Source: Deltaproteobacteria bacterium (GTDB lineage Bacteria; Desulfobacterota; Desulfobacteria; Desulfobacterales; Desulfatibacillaceae). From it: 19,040 nucleotides of DNA. The notes below the pieces were generated by a model, which saw only the letters and a list, made by a program, of their open reading frames with translations, made no database searches and was not told where the DNA came from. A program made the position numbers and the translations under genes. The first letter of the stretch is position 1. Each line of letters starts with the position of its first letter. The DNA lies in assembly GCA_021815525.1 (NCBI GenBank), contig JAKAGN010000003.1, positions 1-19,040 of the forward strand, written 5' to 3'. Below are positions 6,501 through 13,618 of this stretch, piece by piece.

Positions 6501-7592
6501 ATGGCGCGTCTCAAGGTGTTCCTGGTGGGAGGGGCGCGGCCCAACTTCATGAAGGTGGCCCCGCTTTACCGCGCGGCGGAGGGGCGGGAGGGCCTGGACT
6601 GCCGCATCGTCCACACCGGCCAGCACTCCGACCCCGTCATGAGCGGAGGTTTTTTCGAGGAGTTCGGGCTGCCCGAGCCCCATCACTACCTGGGCGAGGG
6701 CTCCGGCACCCACGCTGTCCAGACCGCCAGGATCATGATCGGCTTCGAGAGCCTGTGCGTAAGGGAGCGGCCCGACCTCGTCATGGTGGTGGGGGACGTG
6801 GACTCCACCCTTGCCTGCGCCCTTTCCGCGGCGAAGCTGGGACTTGACGTGGCCCACGTGGAGGCGGGCCTCAGGAGCTTCGACCGCGGGATGCCCGAGG
6901 AGATAAACCGGGTGGTGACCGACGCCCTCGCGGACCACCTTTTCGCCTCCGAGGAATCGGCGGTGGAAAACCTGCTCCGCGAAGGCAGGCCCCTTTCGTC
7001 GATCCACCTTTCGGGAAACGTCATGGTGGACAACCTCCTCCACCAGCTGGCCCTCCTGGAAGCCGAGGACGAAAGCAGGTTTTCCACCTTTGCCTTCAAG
7101 CGCGAAAACCCCCGCTATGTCTTTCTCACCCTGCACCGCCCCTCCAACGTGGACGACCGGACGCGCTTCGTGGAGATACTTTCGGCCTTGAACCCCATCG
7201 CCCAGGTCCGGCCCATCCTTTTTCCCGTGCACCCCAGAACCAGGAAGATGATGGACGTCTTCGGGCTCGCCCTCCATCACGACATCATCCTTCTTCCGCC
7301 GCTGTCCTTCCGCGAGTCCCTTTACCTTTGGAAGGACGCCGAGTGCGTGCTTACGGACTCGGGCGGACTCCAGGAGGAAACCACGGCCCTTGGCGTTCCC
7401 TGCGTGACCCTGCGGGAGAACACCGAGCGGCCCGCCACCGTCACCCACGGCACGAATATCCTGGGGGGCACGAGCCGGGAGCGGATACTTTCCGCCTTCA
7501 CCAAAAGCGTCGCGGCCCGCTCAGCCCGCCCCTCGCCCCCGCCCTTCTGGGACGGCCGCGCCGCCGAGCGCATATGGGACCTTTTGGCCTGA
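6501..7592 (+). CDS. wecB: UDP-N-acetylglucosamine 2-epimerase (non-hydrolysing), WecB-like
   Basis: The 363-residue cytosolic enzyme interconverts UDP-GlcNAc and UDP-ManNAc for surface polysaccharide synthesis. Visible motifs are GGARPNFMK near the N-terminus, HTGQHSD, VMVVGDVDS (D99 and D101), HVEAGLRSFDRGMPEEINRV (residues 119-138), TLHRPSNVD, the FPVHPRTR region and TDSGGLQEE near the C-terminal nucleotide site, all typical of the GT-B fold epimerase family. The start has the ribosome site GGGGGAGG nearby. It sits alone between two TRAP binding-protein genes, without the usual wecC dehydrogenase or glycosyltransferases. A UDP-sugar decarboxylase gene lies 4.7 kb downstream. The sugar specificity is assumed from the family. 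Confidence 0.93.
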   Translation: MARLKVFLVGGARPNFMKVAPLYRAAEGREGLDCRIVHTGQHSDPVMSGGFFEEFGLPEPHHYLGEGSGTHAVQTARIMIGFESLCVRERPDLVMVVGDVDSTLACALSAAKLGLDVAHVEAGLRSFDRGMPEEINRVVTDALADHLFASEESAVENLLREGRPLSSIHLSGNVMVDNLLHQLALLEAEDESRFSTFAFKRENPRYVFLTLHRPSNVDDRTRFVEILSALNPIAQVRPILFPVHPRTRKMMDVFGLALHHDIILLPPLSFRESLYLWKDAECVLTDSGGLQEETTALGVPCVTLRENTERPATVTHGTNILGGTSRERILSAFTKSVAARSARPSPPPFWDGRAAERIWDLLA

Positions 7593-7691
7593 TGCCTCCA
7601 CCTTCCCGATGCTTCAAATAAAAATGCAGGACCGCATTTTCCGGAAATGGTGGATTTCCCGCCGCAAAAGCCGCTCTTTTCTTAAAACCTC

Positions 7692-7720
7692 TTGGAATGC
7701 GCCGGTTTTTTTGTTAGAAA
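7692..7720 (+). promoter_or_regulatory. Possible sigma-70 promoter before the second TRAP binding protein
   Basis: TTGGAA (7692-7697), 17 bp, TAGAAA (7715-7720), each matching four of six consensus bases, in a locally AT-rich stretch 90 bp before the gene. Nothing else was recognised in the 218-bp gap after wecB. Confidence 0.4.
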
Positions 7721-7810
7721 TCAAAAAATCATTTCCAACTGCCTTTCATGCTCGGCAAACCGGAAATTTCCGCGGCGTACAGGCGCCGTAACGGGAAAAA
7801 GGAGGATGCG

Positions 7811-9220
7811 ATGCGCGCGAAAACATTGGGTCGGTGGATGATCGTCGTTTTCTTGGCGGCTCTTTTGGTTCTTGCCGTCGCTCCTCCGGCCTCCGCGGCG
7901 AAGATGGCCTTCAAGGTGGCCACCCTGGCCCCCAAGGACCTGGGCTGGGCCGTGTCCTTCCAGAAGTACGTCACGCCCTGGGTTCAGCGCTCCACCAACG
8001 ATCAGGTGGTTTTCAAGGTGTACTGGGGCGGCGTCATGGGCAACGACAACGACTACTTGAGGAAGATGCGCATAGGCCAGCTCCAGGGCGCGGGCCTTTC
8101 CGGGCAGGGCTCCACCACGGCCTGCCCCGAGTTTTCCGTTGTGGGCCTGCCGTTCCTTTTCAACAGCTTCGAGGAGGTCGATTACATCCGGGCCATGATG
8201 TTTTCCACCTTCGACTATTTCTTCTCCGAAAACGGCTACAAGCTCATGCTCTGGATCGACCAGGATTTCGACCTGTTCTACTCCACCAAGTACCGCTTCG
8301 ACAGGCTTGACGACTTCAAGGCCGCCAAGATCGTGACATGGTACGGCCCGCAGGAGGCCGCAATGCTGAAGGCGCTGGGCGCGAGCCCCATTCCCATCGC
8401 CGTCACCGACATCCCCGCATCCAAACGCTCGGGAGTCATCGACACCAACATCGCGCCGGCCATATGGCAGGTGGGCAGCCAGCTCTACACCATCGATCGC
8501 TACGTCAACACCATGAAGATCCGCTACTCCCCCGCCACCGTTGTCCTCACCAACGCGGCCTGGGGGCAGATTCCCGAGGCTTACCAGGAAAAGCTCCTGG
8601 AGAGCCAGGCGGACGTCCAGAAGAAGTACTGCGCCGACATCCGCCGCGACAACGAGCGCTGCTTCAAGGCCATGCTGGATTACGGCGTGCAGAAGGTGAC
8701 CCCCTCCCCCGAGGCCCAGGCCGCCATCCAGAAGCGGGCCATGAAGGTTTACGACGACATGAGCGGCAGCATGTACCCCGTGGAGCTGCTCCAGGAGGTC
8801 AAGAAGTACCTCGCGGCCTTCCGCAAGGGCAAGCCCGAATCCTTGAAGGCCGCCACGCCGCGTCAAAGCCCGCGCGCGGAGTCCGCCGCCGACAAGGCCC
8901 GCCTGGCCGAGATGGCCCGGGCCCAGGCGGCAGCCGACGCGGCCCAGAAGAAGGCCGCGGCCGAGGCCAAGGCCGAGCCCGCAGCGGCCCAGCCTGCGGC
9001 CCAGCCCGAGAAGAAGGTCTCCGCCTGGGCGGAGCGCAAGCGCCAGATCATGGAGGTCCAGAAGATGCTCAAGGGCATGGGCTACTATGACGACGACGTG
9101 GACGGCGTGATCGGCCCCAACACCCGCAAGGGCGTGATGCAGTACCAGAAGGCCAAGGGGCTGCCGCAAACCGGCGTCATCGACAGGAAGCTTTTGCTTC
9201 ACATGGGCGTCATAAAGTAG
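7811..9220 (+). CDS. TRAP-type (DctP-family) binding protein fused to a peptidoglycan-binding domain
   Basis: This 469-residue protein has four parts. A signal peptide is cleaved near residue 29-30 (ASAAK). A DctP-like domain (about 31-335) parallels the protein at 5289, sharing ATLAPK-LGWA, GGVMGNDNDY, LPFLFNSFEEVDYIR and TWYGPQEAA. An Ala/Lys/Glu/Pro-rich low-complexity linker spans about 340-400. A PG_binding_1 domain (about 411-462) shows VQKMLKGMGYYDDDVDGVIG and the GVMQYQKAKGLPQTG repeat unit. The last domain should tether the protein to the cell wall, and the linker would span from wall to periplasm. DctP proteins are normally free, so this is an uncommon architecture. ATG 7811 follows AAAAAGGAGG; an upstream in-frame ATG (7748) has no ribosome site and would spoil the signal peptide. 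No membrane transporter genes adjoin. A strong terminator follows. Confidence 0.9.
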   Translation: MRAKTLGRWMIVVFLAALLVLAVAPPASAAKMAFKVATLAPKDLGWAVSFQKYVTPWVQRSTNDQVVFKVYWGGVMGNDNDYLRKMRIGQLQGAGLSGQGSTTACPEFSVVGLPFLFNSFEEVDYIRAMMFSTFDYFFSENGYKLMLWIDQDFDLFYSTKYRFDRLDDFKAAKIVTWYGPQEAAMLKALGASPIPIAVTDIPASKRSGVIDTNIAPAIWQVGSQLYTIDRYVNTMKIRYSPATVVLTNAAWGQIPEAYQEKLLESQADVQKKYCADIRRDNERCFKAMLDYGVQKVTPSPEAQAAIQKRAMKVYDDMSGSMYPVELLQEVKKYLAAFRKGKPESLKAATPRQSPRAESAADKARLAEMARAQAAADAAQKKAAAEAKAEPAAAQPAAQPEKKVSAWAERKRQIMEVQKMLKGMGYYDDDVDGVIGPNTRKGVMQYQKAKGLPQTGVIDRKLLLHMGVIK

Positions 9221-9240
9221 CTGCCGGAAAAAATCCGGTA

Positions 9241-9281
9241 AAAGGGCCCGCGTGGAACAATCCGCGCGGGCCCTTTTTTTT
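9241..9281 (+). terminator. Rho-independent terminator
   Basis: A perfect 9-bp GC stem, GGGCCCGCG (9244-9252) with CGCGGGCCC (9265-9273), is extended by AAA/TTT pairs and followed by a run of eight T (9274-9281), 20 bp after the TRAP-PG-binding gene. It ends that transcript. Confidence 0.92.
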
Positions 9282-9408
9282 CGGCTTGGGGCCTCTTGCG
9301 GAAAGAGCCTATTGACTTAAGGCCCCCGGAAATTGTTTCATATGGGATAAAGTTTTTTCGCGCGTTCTTCCCCCGCATTCAAAGAAACCATCCCCAAAGG
9401 AGCATCCC

Positions 9409-11403
9409 ATGAATTATTTCGTCACGGGCGCCACCGGCTTCATAGGCAAGTACCTGGTCCGGAACCTCCTGACCCGTCCGGAGGCCGTGGTTTACATCCT
9501 CGTCCGGAAGGGCTCCAAGAACAAGCTGGAAGCCATCGCCCGCCAGTGGTGGCCGGGCGCGGCTGACCGCCTGGTGCCGGTCACGGGGGATATCACCAAG
9601 AACAAGCTGGGGGTCAACGGCCCCACCATCTCCAAGCTCAAGGGCAAGGTGGACCACTTCTTCCACCTGGCCGCCATCTACGACATGACCTTGAAGGACG
9701 ACGCCATCCAGGAAAAGACCAACGTGGACGGCACCAGGCAGGCTGTGAAGCTCGCCGAGGCCTTCTCGGCGGGATGCTTTCACCACGTGAGTTCCATCGC
9801 GGCGGCCGGGCTCTTCAAGGGCTGGTGGCGCGAGGAGATGTTCGAGCAGGCCGAAAACTACGACCAGCCCTACTTCCGCACCAAGCACGTCTCGGAGGGC
9901 GTGGTCAGGAAGGAATGCTCCATCCCGTACCGCGTCTACCGCCCCGGCATCGTGGTGGGCCACTCGGAGACCGGCGAGATCGACAAGGTGGACGGCCCCT
10001 ACTACTTCTTCAAGTTCCTCCAGAAGATCCGCGGAAGCCTGCCCCAGTGGGTGCCCATGGTGGGGCTCGAAGGCTCCCGCATCAACATCGTGCCTGTGAA
10101 CTACGTGGCCGACGCCATGGATTTTCTGGCCCACAAGCCGGGGCTCGACGGCCGCTGTTTTCACTTGACCGACCCCGAGCCCTTCCGGGTGGGCGAGGTC
10201 ATGAACCTCTTCGCCAAGGCCGCCCACGCGCCCCAGTTCACCATGCGCATAGACGCCCAGTTTCTTAAGCTGATCCCCCGCTGGCTCATCCAGGGCGTCG
10301 TGAACCTTCCGCCCACCCAGCGCATCATAGACGCAATCCTGGCGGATGCCGCCGTGCCCCGGCACATGCTCTCCTACTTCAACTACCCCACGAAGTTCGA
10401 CTGCCAGGAAACCCTGAGGGAACTGAAGGGCTCCGGCGTAAGGTGCCCGCGGCTCGCGGAATACGCAGACAGGCTCTGGGATTACTGGGAACGCCACCTG
10501 GACCCCGACCTCTTCAAGGATCACTCCCTGAAGGGCGCCGTGAAGGACCGCGTGGTCCTCATCACCGGGGCATCCTCGGGCATAGGCAAGGCCACGGCCT
10601 TGAAGGTGGCCGCGGCAGGCGGCATAGTGCTCCTGGTGGCCCGCACCATGCCCAAGCTGGAGGAAACCAAGGCGGAGATCGAGGAAAAGGGCGGCAAGGC
10701 CTTCATCTATCCGGCCGACCTTTCGGATTTGAACTCCTGCGAAAGCCTCGTGGAAAGAGTTTTGCGTGAGCAGGGCCGCGTTGACATCCTCATCAACAAC
10801 GCCGGCCGCTCCATCCGCCGCTCCATAGCCCTTTCCTACACCCGCTTCCACGACTACGAGCGCTGCATGCAGATCAACTTCTACGGGGCCTTGAAGCTCA
10901 TGCTGGGCTTTCTGCCCAAGATGGCGGAGAACCAGCGTGGACACATCATCAACATCTCCTCCATCGGCGTGCAGGTCCAGCCGCCCCGCTTCTCCGCCTA
11001 CGTGGCCTCCAAGGCGGCGCTGGAAGCCTTCACCCGCATCGCCCAGCCGGAGTTTCTGGACAAGAACGTCTACTTCACCATCATCAACATGCCCCTGGTG
11101 CGCACCCCCATGATCGGGCCCACCAAGTTCTACGAGCACGTGCCCACCTTAAAACCCGAGGACGCCGCCGCCATGATCTGTGAGGCCATCGTCGACAAGC
11201 CCAAGCGCATCGCTACGCGCTTGGGGATATTCGGCCAGGCCATCAACACCCTCCTTCCCAAGGTGGGCGACATCATCCAGAACACCAGCTACCACCTCTT
11301 CCCGGACTCCAAGGCCGCCACGGGCGACAAGGACGCCAAGGACGCCGTACCGTCGGCCGAGGCGGTGGTGTTTGCCACGCTTATGCGCGGCGTCCACTGG
11401 TAG
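9409..11403 (+). CDS. Alcohol-forming fatty acyl-CoA reductase, two fused SDR domains
   Basis: The 664-residue protein has an N-terminal extended-SDR reductase domain (1 to about 370; GATGFIG at 7-13, HHVSSIAAAG at 125-134, active-site Y155-x3-K159). It is followed by a classical SDR domain (about 380-640; ITGASSGIG at 385-393, NNAG at 463-466, Y531-x3-K535). From memory it resembles the Marinobacter fatty acyl-CoA reductase (Maqu_2507 type, about 660 residues) along its length, including GHSETGEIDKVDGPYYFFK, LPQWVP, WDYWER-LDPDLFKD and the C-terminal MRG-W. Those enzymes reduce fatty acyl-CoA to fatty aldehyde and then alcohol with NADPH, feeding wax ester synthesis; mycobacterial AcrA1 is related. 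A ribosome site (AAAGGAG) precedes ATG 9409. It stands alone between a terminator and a repeat, so no wax synthase partner is visible. Substrate chain length is unknown. Confidence 0.9.
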   Translation: MNYFVTGATGFIGKYLVRNLLTRPEAVVYILVRKGSKNKLEAIARQWWPGAADRLVPVTGDITKNKLGVNGPTISKLKGKVDHFFHLAAIYDMTLKDDAIQEKTNVDGTRQAVKLAEAFSAGCFHHVSSIAAAGLFKGWWREEMFEQAENYDQPYFRTKHVSEGVVRKECSIPYRVYRPGIVVGHSETGEIDKVDGPYYFFKFLQKIRGSLPQWVPMVGLEGSRINIVPVNYVADAMDFLAHKPGLDGRCFHLTDPEPFRVGEVMNLFAKAAHAPQFTMRIDAQFLKLIPRWLIQGVVNLPPTQRIIDAILADAAVPRHMLSYFNYPTKFDCQETLRELKGSGVRCPRLAEYADRLWDYWERHLDPDLFKDHSLKGAVKDRVVLITGASSGIGKATALKVAAAGGIVLLVARTMPKLEETKAEIEEKGGKAFIYPADLSDLNSCESLVERVLREQGRVDILINNAGRSIRRSIALSYTRFHDYERCMQINFYGALKLMLGFLPKMAENQRGHIINISSIGVQVQPPRFSAYVASKAALEAFTRIAQPEFLDKNVYFTIINMPLVRTPMIGPTKFYEHVPTLKPEDAAAMICEAIVDKPKRIATRLGIFGQAINTLLPKVGDIIQNTSYHLFPDSKAATGDKDAKDAVPSAEAVVFATLMRGVHW

Positions 11404-11527
11404 CAGGTCGAGCGGAAGCGCGATCCGCAGTGTCAGACTTCGCCGGGCGGGTTCGTTACGTATGAACAATACGCGCCTCCCCGCCCGGCTTGTCTTTCTT
11501 GCGGCTCATCGCTTCCGCTCGACCTGC
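11403..11527. repeat. 125-bp nested palindromic repeat (copy B)
   Basis: Perfect 18-bp outer arms (GCAGGTCGAGCGGAAGCG at 11403-11420, its inverse at 11510-11527) enclose a perfect 10-bp stem (GCCGGGCGGG at 11442-11451, CCCGCCCGGC at 11480-11489) and a core stem CGTAT (11459-11463)/ATACG (11469-11473) around loop GAACA. Read on the minus strand, the core and flanks (GAGG-GCGTATTGTTCATACGTAAC) match copy A at 691-813, while the stems differ. It begins at the last base of the fatty acyl-CoA reductase stop codon, so it may end that transcript. Confidence 0.85.
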
Positions 11528-11575
11528 CCGAGGCGGTAGGTAAACGGATGAAAAAAGCGGTTTGCGGTGCATCGG

Positions 11576-11611
11576 AAAAAAACGGCCGGGGGAAATCGCT
11601 TCCTCCGGCCG
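11576..11611 (-). terminator. Rho-independent terminator of the lipoprotein gene
   Basis: Read on the minus strand, an imperfect GC hairpin with arms CGGCCGG and CCGGCCG (11583-11611) is followed by seven T (11582-11576). It lies 15 bp beyond the stop of the minus-strand lipoprotein gene. Confidence 0.75.
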
Positions 11612-11626
11612 GTTCCAAGGCGTTTT

Positions 11627-12151
11627 TCAGCGGCTCATTGGCGGCCGGTAAAGGATGGGATCGTAAAGCTCGCGGTTCGAGGGATCGAAAGGCGAATCCC
11701 GGCCGTCGCGTTCCTGGGGTTGCGGCGGGAACACCGTGACCTTTTTGTCGGCCGAGACCCTGACCGACGTGGTGGCGTGGGGGGAGTACCAGATTCCAAC
11801 CTTCTCGCCCGCCGGTCCCATGAGCGCGGCGCCCCACACCCCGGTTCCCTTTCCCAGCCCGCCCGTCATGTTGCGCATCCAGACGGAAAGCTTCTCGGGA
11901 GTGATGGTCACGGGATACCACACCTTGCTTTCAAGGGTGTATTCCGGCGCGATGCCTATGACGGCCGAAGGCTCGGTGTCGCTTCCCGTGTAAAAGTAAT
12001 GGTAATCGGCGGGGAGCGAGCGCTCCTCGAACATTTTCGCCACATCGGCGCTCACGTCCACCCGGCCGTATTCCTTGAACGAACCCGCGCAGCCGGCGGC
12101 CGCGAAAGCCAAAAAACCGAGAGCCATCCATCCCGCCAGAAGTCTTTTCAT
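11627..12151 (-). CDS. Hypothetical lipoprotein
   Basis: This 174-residue protein has a lipoprotein signal peptide: MKR, a hydrophobic stretch, then AAAGC, with C21 as the probable lipidated residue and Ala-Gly-Ser after it, so no inner-membrane retention Asp. The mature part has no domain I can name. It contains the segments DYHYFYTGSDTEPSAVIGI and ESKVWYPVTITPEKLSVWM, later KVGIWYSP, and an Asp/Arg/Pro-rich tail. By recollection, similar uncharacterised lipoproteins occur in other Desulfobacterota and Geobacter relatives. I chose ATG 12151, preceded by GAGGGG, over an in-frame ATG 33 bp upstream, since the signal peptide then starts properly. It is divergent from the UDP-glucuronate decarboxylase gene and has its own terminator. 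Function is unknown. Confidence 0.8.
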   Translation of the reverse strand: MKRLLAGWMALGFLAFAAAGCAGSFKEYGRVDVSADVAKMFEERSLPADYHYFYTGSDTEPSAVIGIAPEYTLESKVWYPVTITPEKLSVWMRNMTGGLGKGTGVWGAALMGPAGEKVGIWYSPHATTSVRVSADKKVTVFPPQPQERDGRDSPFDPSNRELYDPILYRPPMSR

Positions 12152-12283
12152 AGCCCGATCCCCTCGTTTTAATGTGCGCCGCATCGGATAGCCCTTTATC
12201 CGGCATCCTTATTCATGATAAGACAGTCGCCGCGTTTCGTAAAGATCGGTAACGTGTTCGGCTCACGCCGGAAAGGACAGGAC

Positions 12284-13258
12284 GTGCCTCAGAAGAAACG
12301 GGTGCTTGTGACGGGCGGGGCGGGCTTTCTGGGCTCCCACCTTTGCGACCGGCTCATCGCGGAGGGAAGCGAGGTCCTGTGCGTGGACAACTTCTTTACG
12401 GGAAGCCGCCGCAACATCCTGCACCTTCTCAATCACCCGGATTTCGAGCTTCTGCGCCACGACATAACCTTTCCCCTCTACGCCCAGGCCGACGAAATCT
12501 ACAACCTGGCCTGCCCGGCCTCGCCCGTCCACTACCAGAACGACCCGGTCCAGACCACCAAGGTGAACGTCCACGGCGCCATCAACATGCTGGGCCTGGC
12601 GCGCCGCGTTTCGGCCAGGATATTCCAGGCCTCCACGAGCGAGGTCTACGGCGACCCCAACGTGCACCCCCAGACCGAGGATTACTGGGGCAACGTGAAC
12701 CCCGTGGGCCCGCGCTCCTGCTACGACGAGGGCAAGCGTTGCGCCGAGACGCTCTTTTTCGAGTATCACCGGGGCCACGGCGTCCCCATAAAGGTGGCGC
12801 GCATATTCAACACCTATGGCCCCCGGATGCACGAAAACGACGGCCGGGTGGTATCCAACTTCATCGTCTCGGCGCTTAGGAACGAGCCCCTCACGGTCTA
12901 CGGCGACGGCAGCCAGACCCGCAGCTTTTGCTACGCCGACGACCTCGTCGACGCCTTCGTGCGCCTGATGGCCACACCCGATTCCGTCACCGGCCCGGTG
13001 AACCTGGGTAACCCCGGCGAGTTCACCATCCTTTCGCTTGCCGAAAAAATCCGCGCCATGACCGGCTCCCGCTCGGAAATCCTTTTCGAGAAGCTCCCGG
13101 TGGACGACCCCCGCCAGCGCAAGCCCGACATAACGCTCGCAAAGACCCTCCTTGGCTGGGAGCCCAAGGTGAGCCTCGACGAGGGCCTTGAAAGGACGGT
13201 CCTCTACTTCGACCGGCTCCTTTCGGAAACCCGCGGCAAGCCTGTGGGGGAGCCTTAA
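12284..13258 (+). CDS. UDP-glucuronate decarboxylase (UDP-xylose synthase type), extended SDR
   Basis: This 324-residue SDR enzyme has the NAD-binding GGAGFLGSH (11-19), VDNFFTGSRRNI, NLACPASPVHYQ, ASTSEVYGDP, the catalytic Y147-x3-K151 (CYDEGKRCAE), RIFNTYGPRMHENDGRVVSN and VYGDGSQTRSFCYVDD-like segments. These mark UDP-glucuronic acid decarboxylases, which make UDP-xylose, rather than UDP-glucose epimerases. I prefer the GTG start at 12284, with a GGAAAGGACAGGA ribosome site just upstream and the usual short lead before the Rossmann motif. An ATG at 12215 is in frame and would add 23 residues but has no ribosome site. It lies divergent from the lipoprotein gene and upstream of tRNA-Ser. Exact sugar product needs enzymology; dTDP-glucose dehydratase is the main alternative and fits worse. 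Confidence 0.88.
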   Translation: MPQKKRVLVTGGAGFLGSHLCDRLIAEGSEVLCVDNFFTGSRRNILHLLNHPDFELLRHDITFPLYAQADEIYNLACPASPVHYQNDPVQTTKVNVHGAINMLGLARRVSARIFQASTSEVYGDPNVHPQTEDYWGNVNPVGPRSCYDEGKRCAETLFFEYHRGHGVPIKVARIFNTYGPRMHENDGRVVSNFIVSALRNEPLTVYGDGSQTRSFCYADDLVDAFVRLMATPDSVTGPVNLGNPGEFTILSLAEKIRAMTGSRSEILFEKLPVDDPRQRKPDITLAKTLLGWEPKVSLDEGLERTVLYFDRLLSETRGKPVGEP

Positions 13259-13264
13259 AGAACG

Positions 13265-13293
13265 TTGACAAGACACGGCCGATCGGCTAATAG
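13265..13293 (+). promoter_or_regulatory. Promoter of tRNA-Ser
   Basis: Consensus -35 TTGACA (13265-13270), 17-bp spacer, then TAATAG (13288-13293) as a weak -10. The expected transcript start is about 25 bp before the tRNA. It begins 6 bp after the decarboxylase stop codon. Confidence 0.6.
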
Positions 13294-13325
13294 CCTTGGC
13301 CTGCGGCGCGATGAGCGCGGATTGC

Positions 13326-13418
13326 GGAGAGGTGGCCGAGGGGCTGAAGGCGCTGCTCTCGAAAAGCAGAATCCTGCCACAAGCGGGATCGTGGGTTCAA
13401 ATCCCACCCTCTCCGCCA
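13326..13418 (+). tRNA. tRNA-Ser (anticodon CGA)
   Basis: A 93-nt class II tRNA. The acceptor stem pairs GGAGAGG (13326-13332) with CCTCTCC (13408-13414), followed by G and an encoded CCA (13416-13418). The anticodon stem CTGCT/AGCAG holds loop CTCGAAA with anticodon CGA at 13360-13362, reading the UCG codon. The T arm is GTGGG-TTCAAAT-CCCAC, and the long variable arm is typical of serine tRNAs. The opposite strand gives a well-known spurious peptide (ERVGFEPTIPL), which is not a gene. Confidence 0.97.
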
Positions 13419-13438
13419 ATAAGTTCAAATAGTTAGCC

Positions 13439-13496
13439 CTAAAAAACGTGGCGGGCAAATGGCGGGCGACCGGCATTTGCCCGCCATGTTTTTTAG
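13439..13496 (+). terminator. Hairpin terminator after tRNA-Ser
   Basis: Arms 13439-13461 and 13474-13496 are 23 bp long with a single mismatch: a GC-rich part (GGCGGGCAAATG) flanked by A6 on one side and T6 on the other. It should act as a terminator in either direction, and lies 20 bp after the tRNA. Confidence 0.7.
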
Positions 13497-13508
13497 GCTT
13501 GGTTTATT

Positions 13509-13558
13509 CCCCCATAAGGGGGTATTCTATTGAGTAGAACCCATTAGGCCTGTATCGT
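13509..13558 (+). promoter_or_regulatory. Putative activator palindrome plus promoter for the GDSL esterase gene
   Basis: The palindrome CCCCC-ATAA-GGGGG (13509-13522) sits 7 bp before a promoter-like pair, TTGAGT (13530-13535), 17 bp, TATCGT (13553-13558). The position just upstream of -35 would suit a dimeric activator. The gene start is 60 bp downstream. The sites are seen in the sequence; function is inference. Confidence 0.4.
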
Positions 13559-13618
13559 CCGGGAAGACCTTAAGTTTTTCACATCACAACATCTTATCGA
13601 CCCTTGGAAGGAGAGAAC

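Noticed and set aside
7721..9202. Long minus-strand frame (493 codons) opposite the TRAP-PG-binding gene, and a similar 586-codon frame at 9379-11139
   Set aside because: Both are antisense shadows caused by high GC codon bias; composition is His/Gly/Leu-rich without motifs, and the plus-strand genes are clear.
9312..9346. TTGACT followed by CATATG before the fatty acyl-CoA reductase gene
   Set aside because: The spacing to any -10-like hexamer is 21 bp or more; the -35 match alone is not enough.
11433..11921. Minus-strand open frame of 162 codons between the reductase and lipoprotein genes
   Set aside because: It runs through repeat copy B, the terminator and part of the lipoprotein gene in another frame, with no protein family features.
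13255..13476. Minus-strand open frame of 73 codons across tRNA-Ser
   Set aside because: It is the antisense of the tRNA; the ERVGFEPTIPL peptide is a known false annotation.
13439..13496. CRISPR-like or attachment-site repeat near tRNA-Ser
   Set aside because: Only one inverted pair, no spaced direct repeats, and no integrase gene or duplicated tRNA 3' end in the window.
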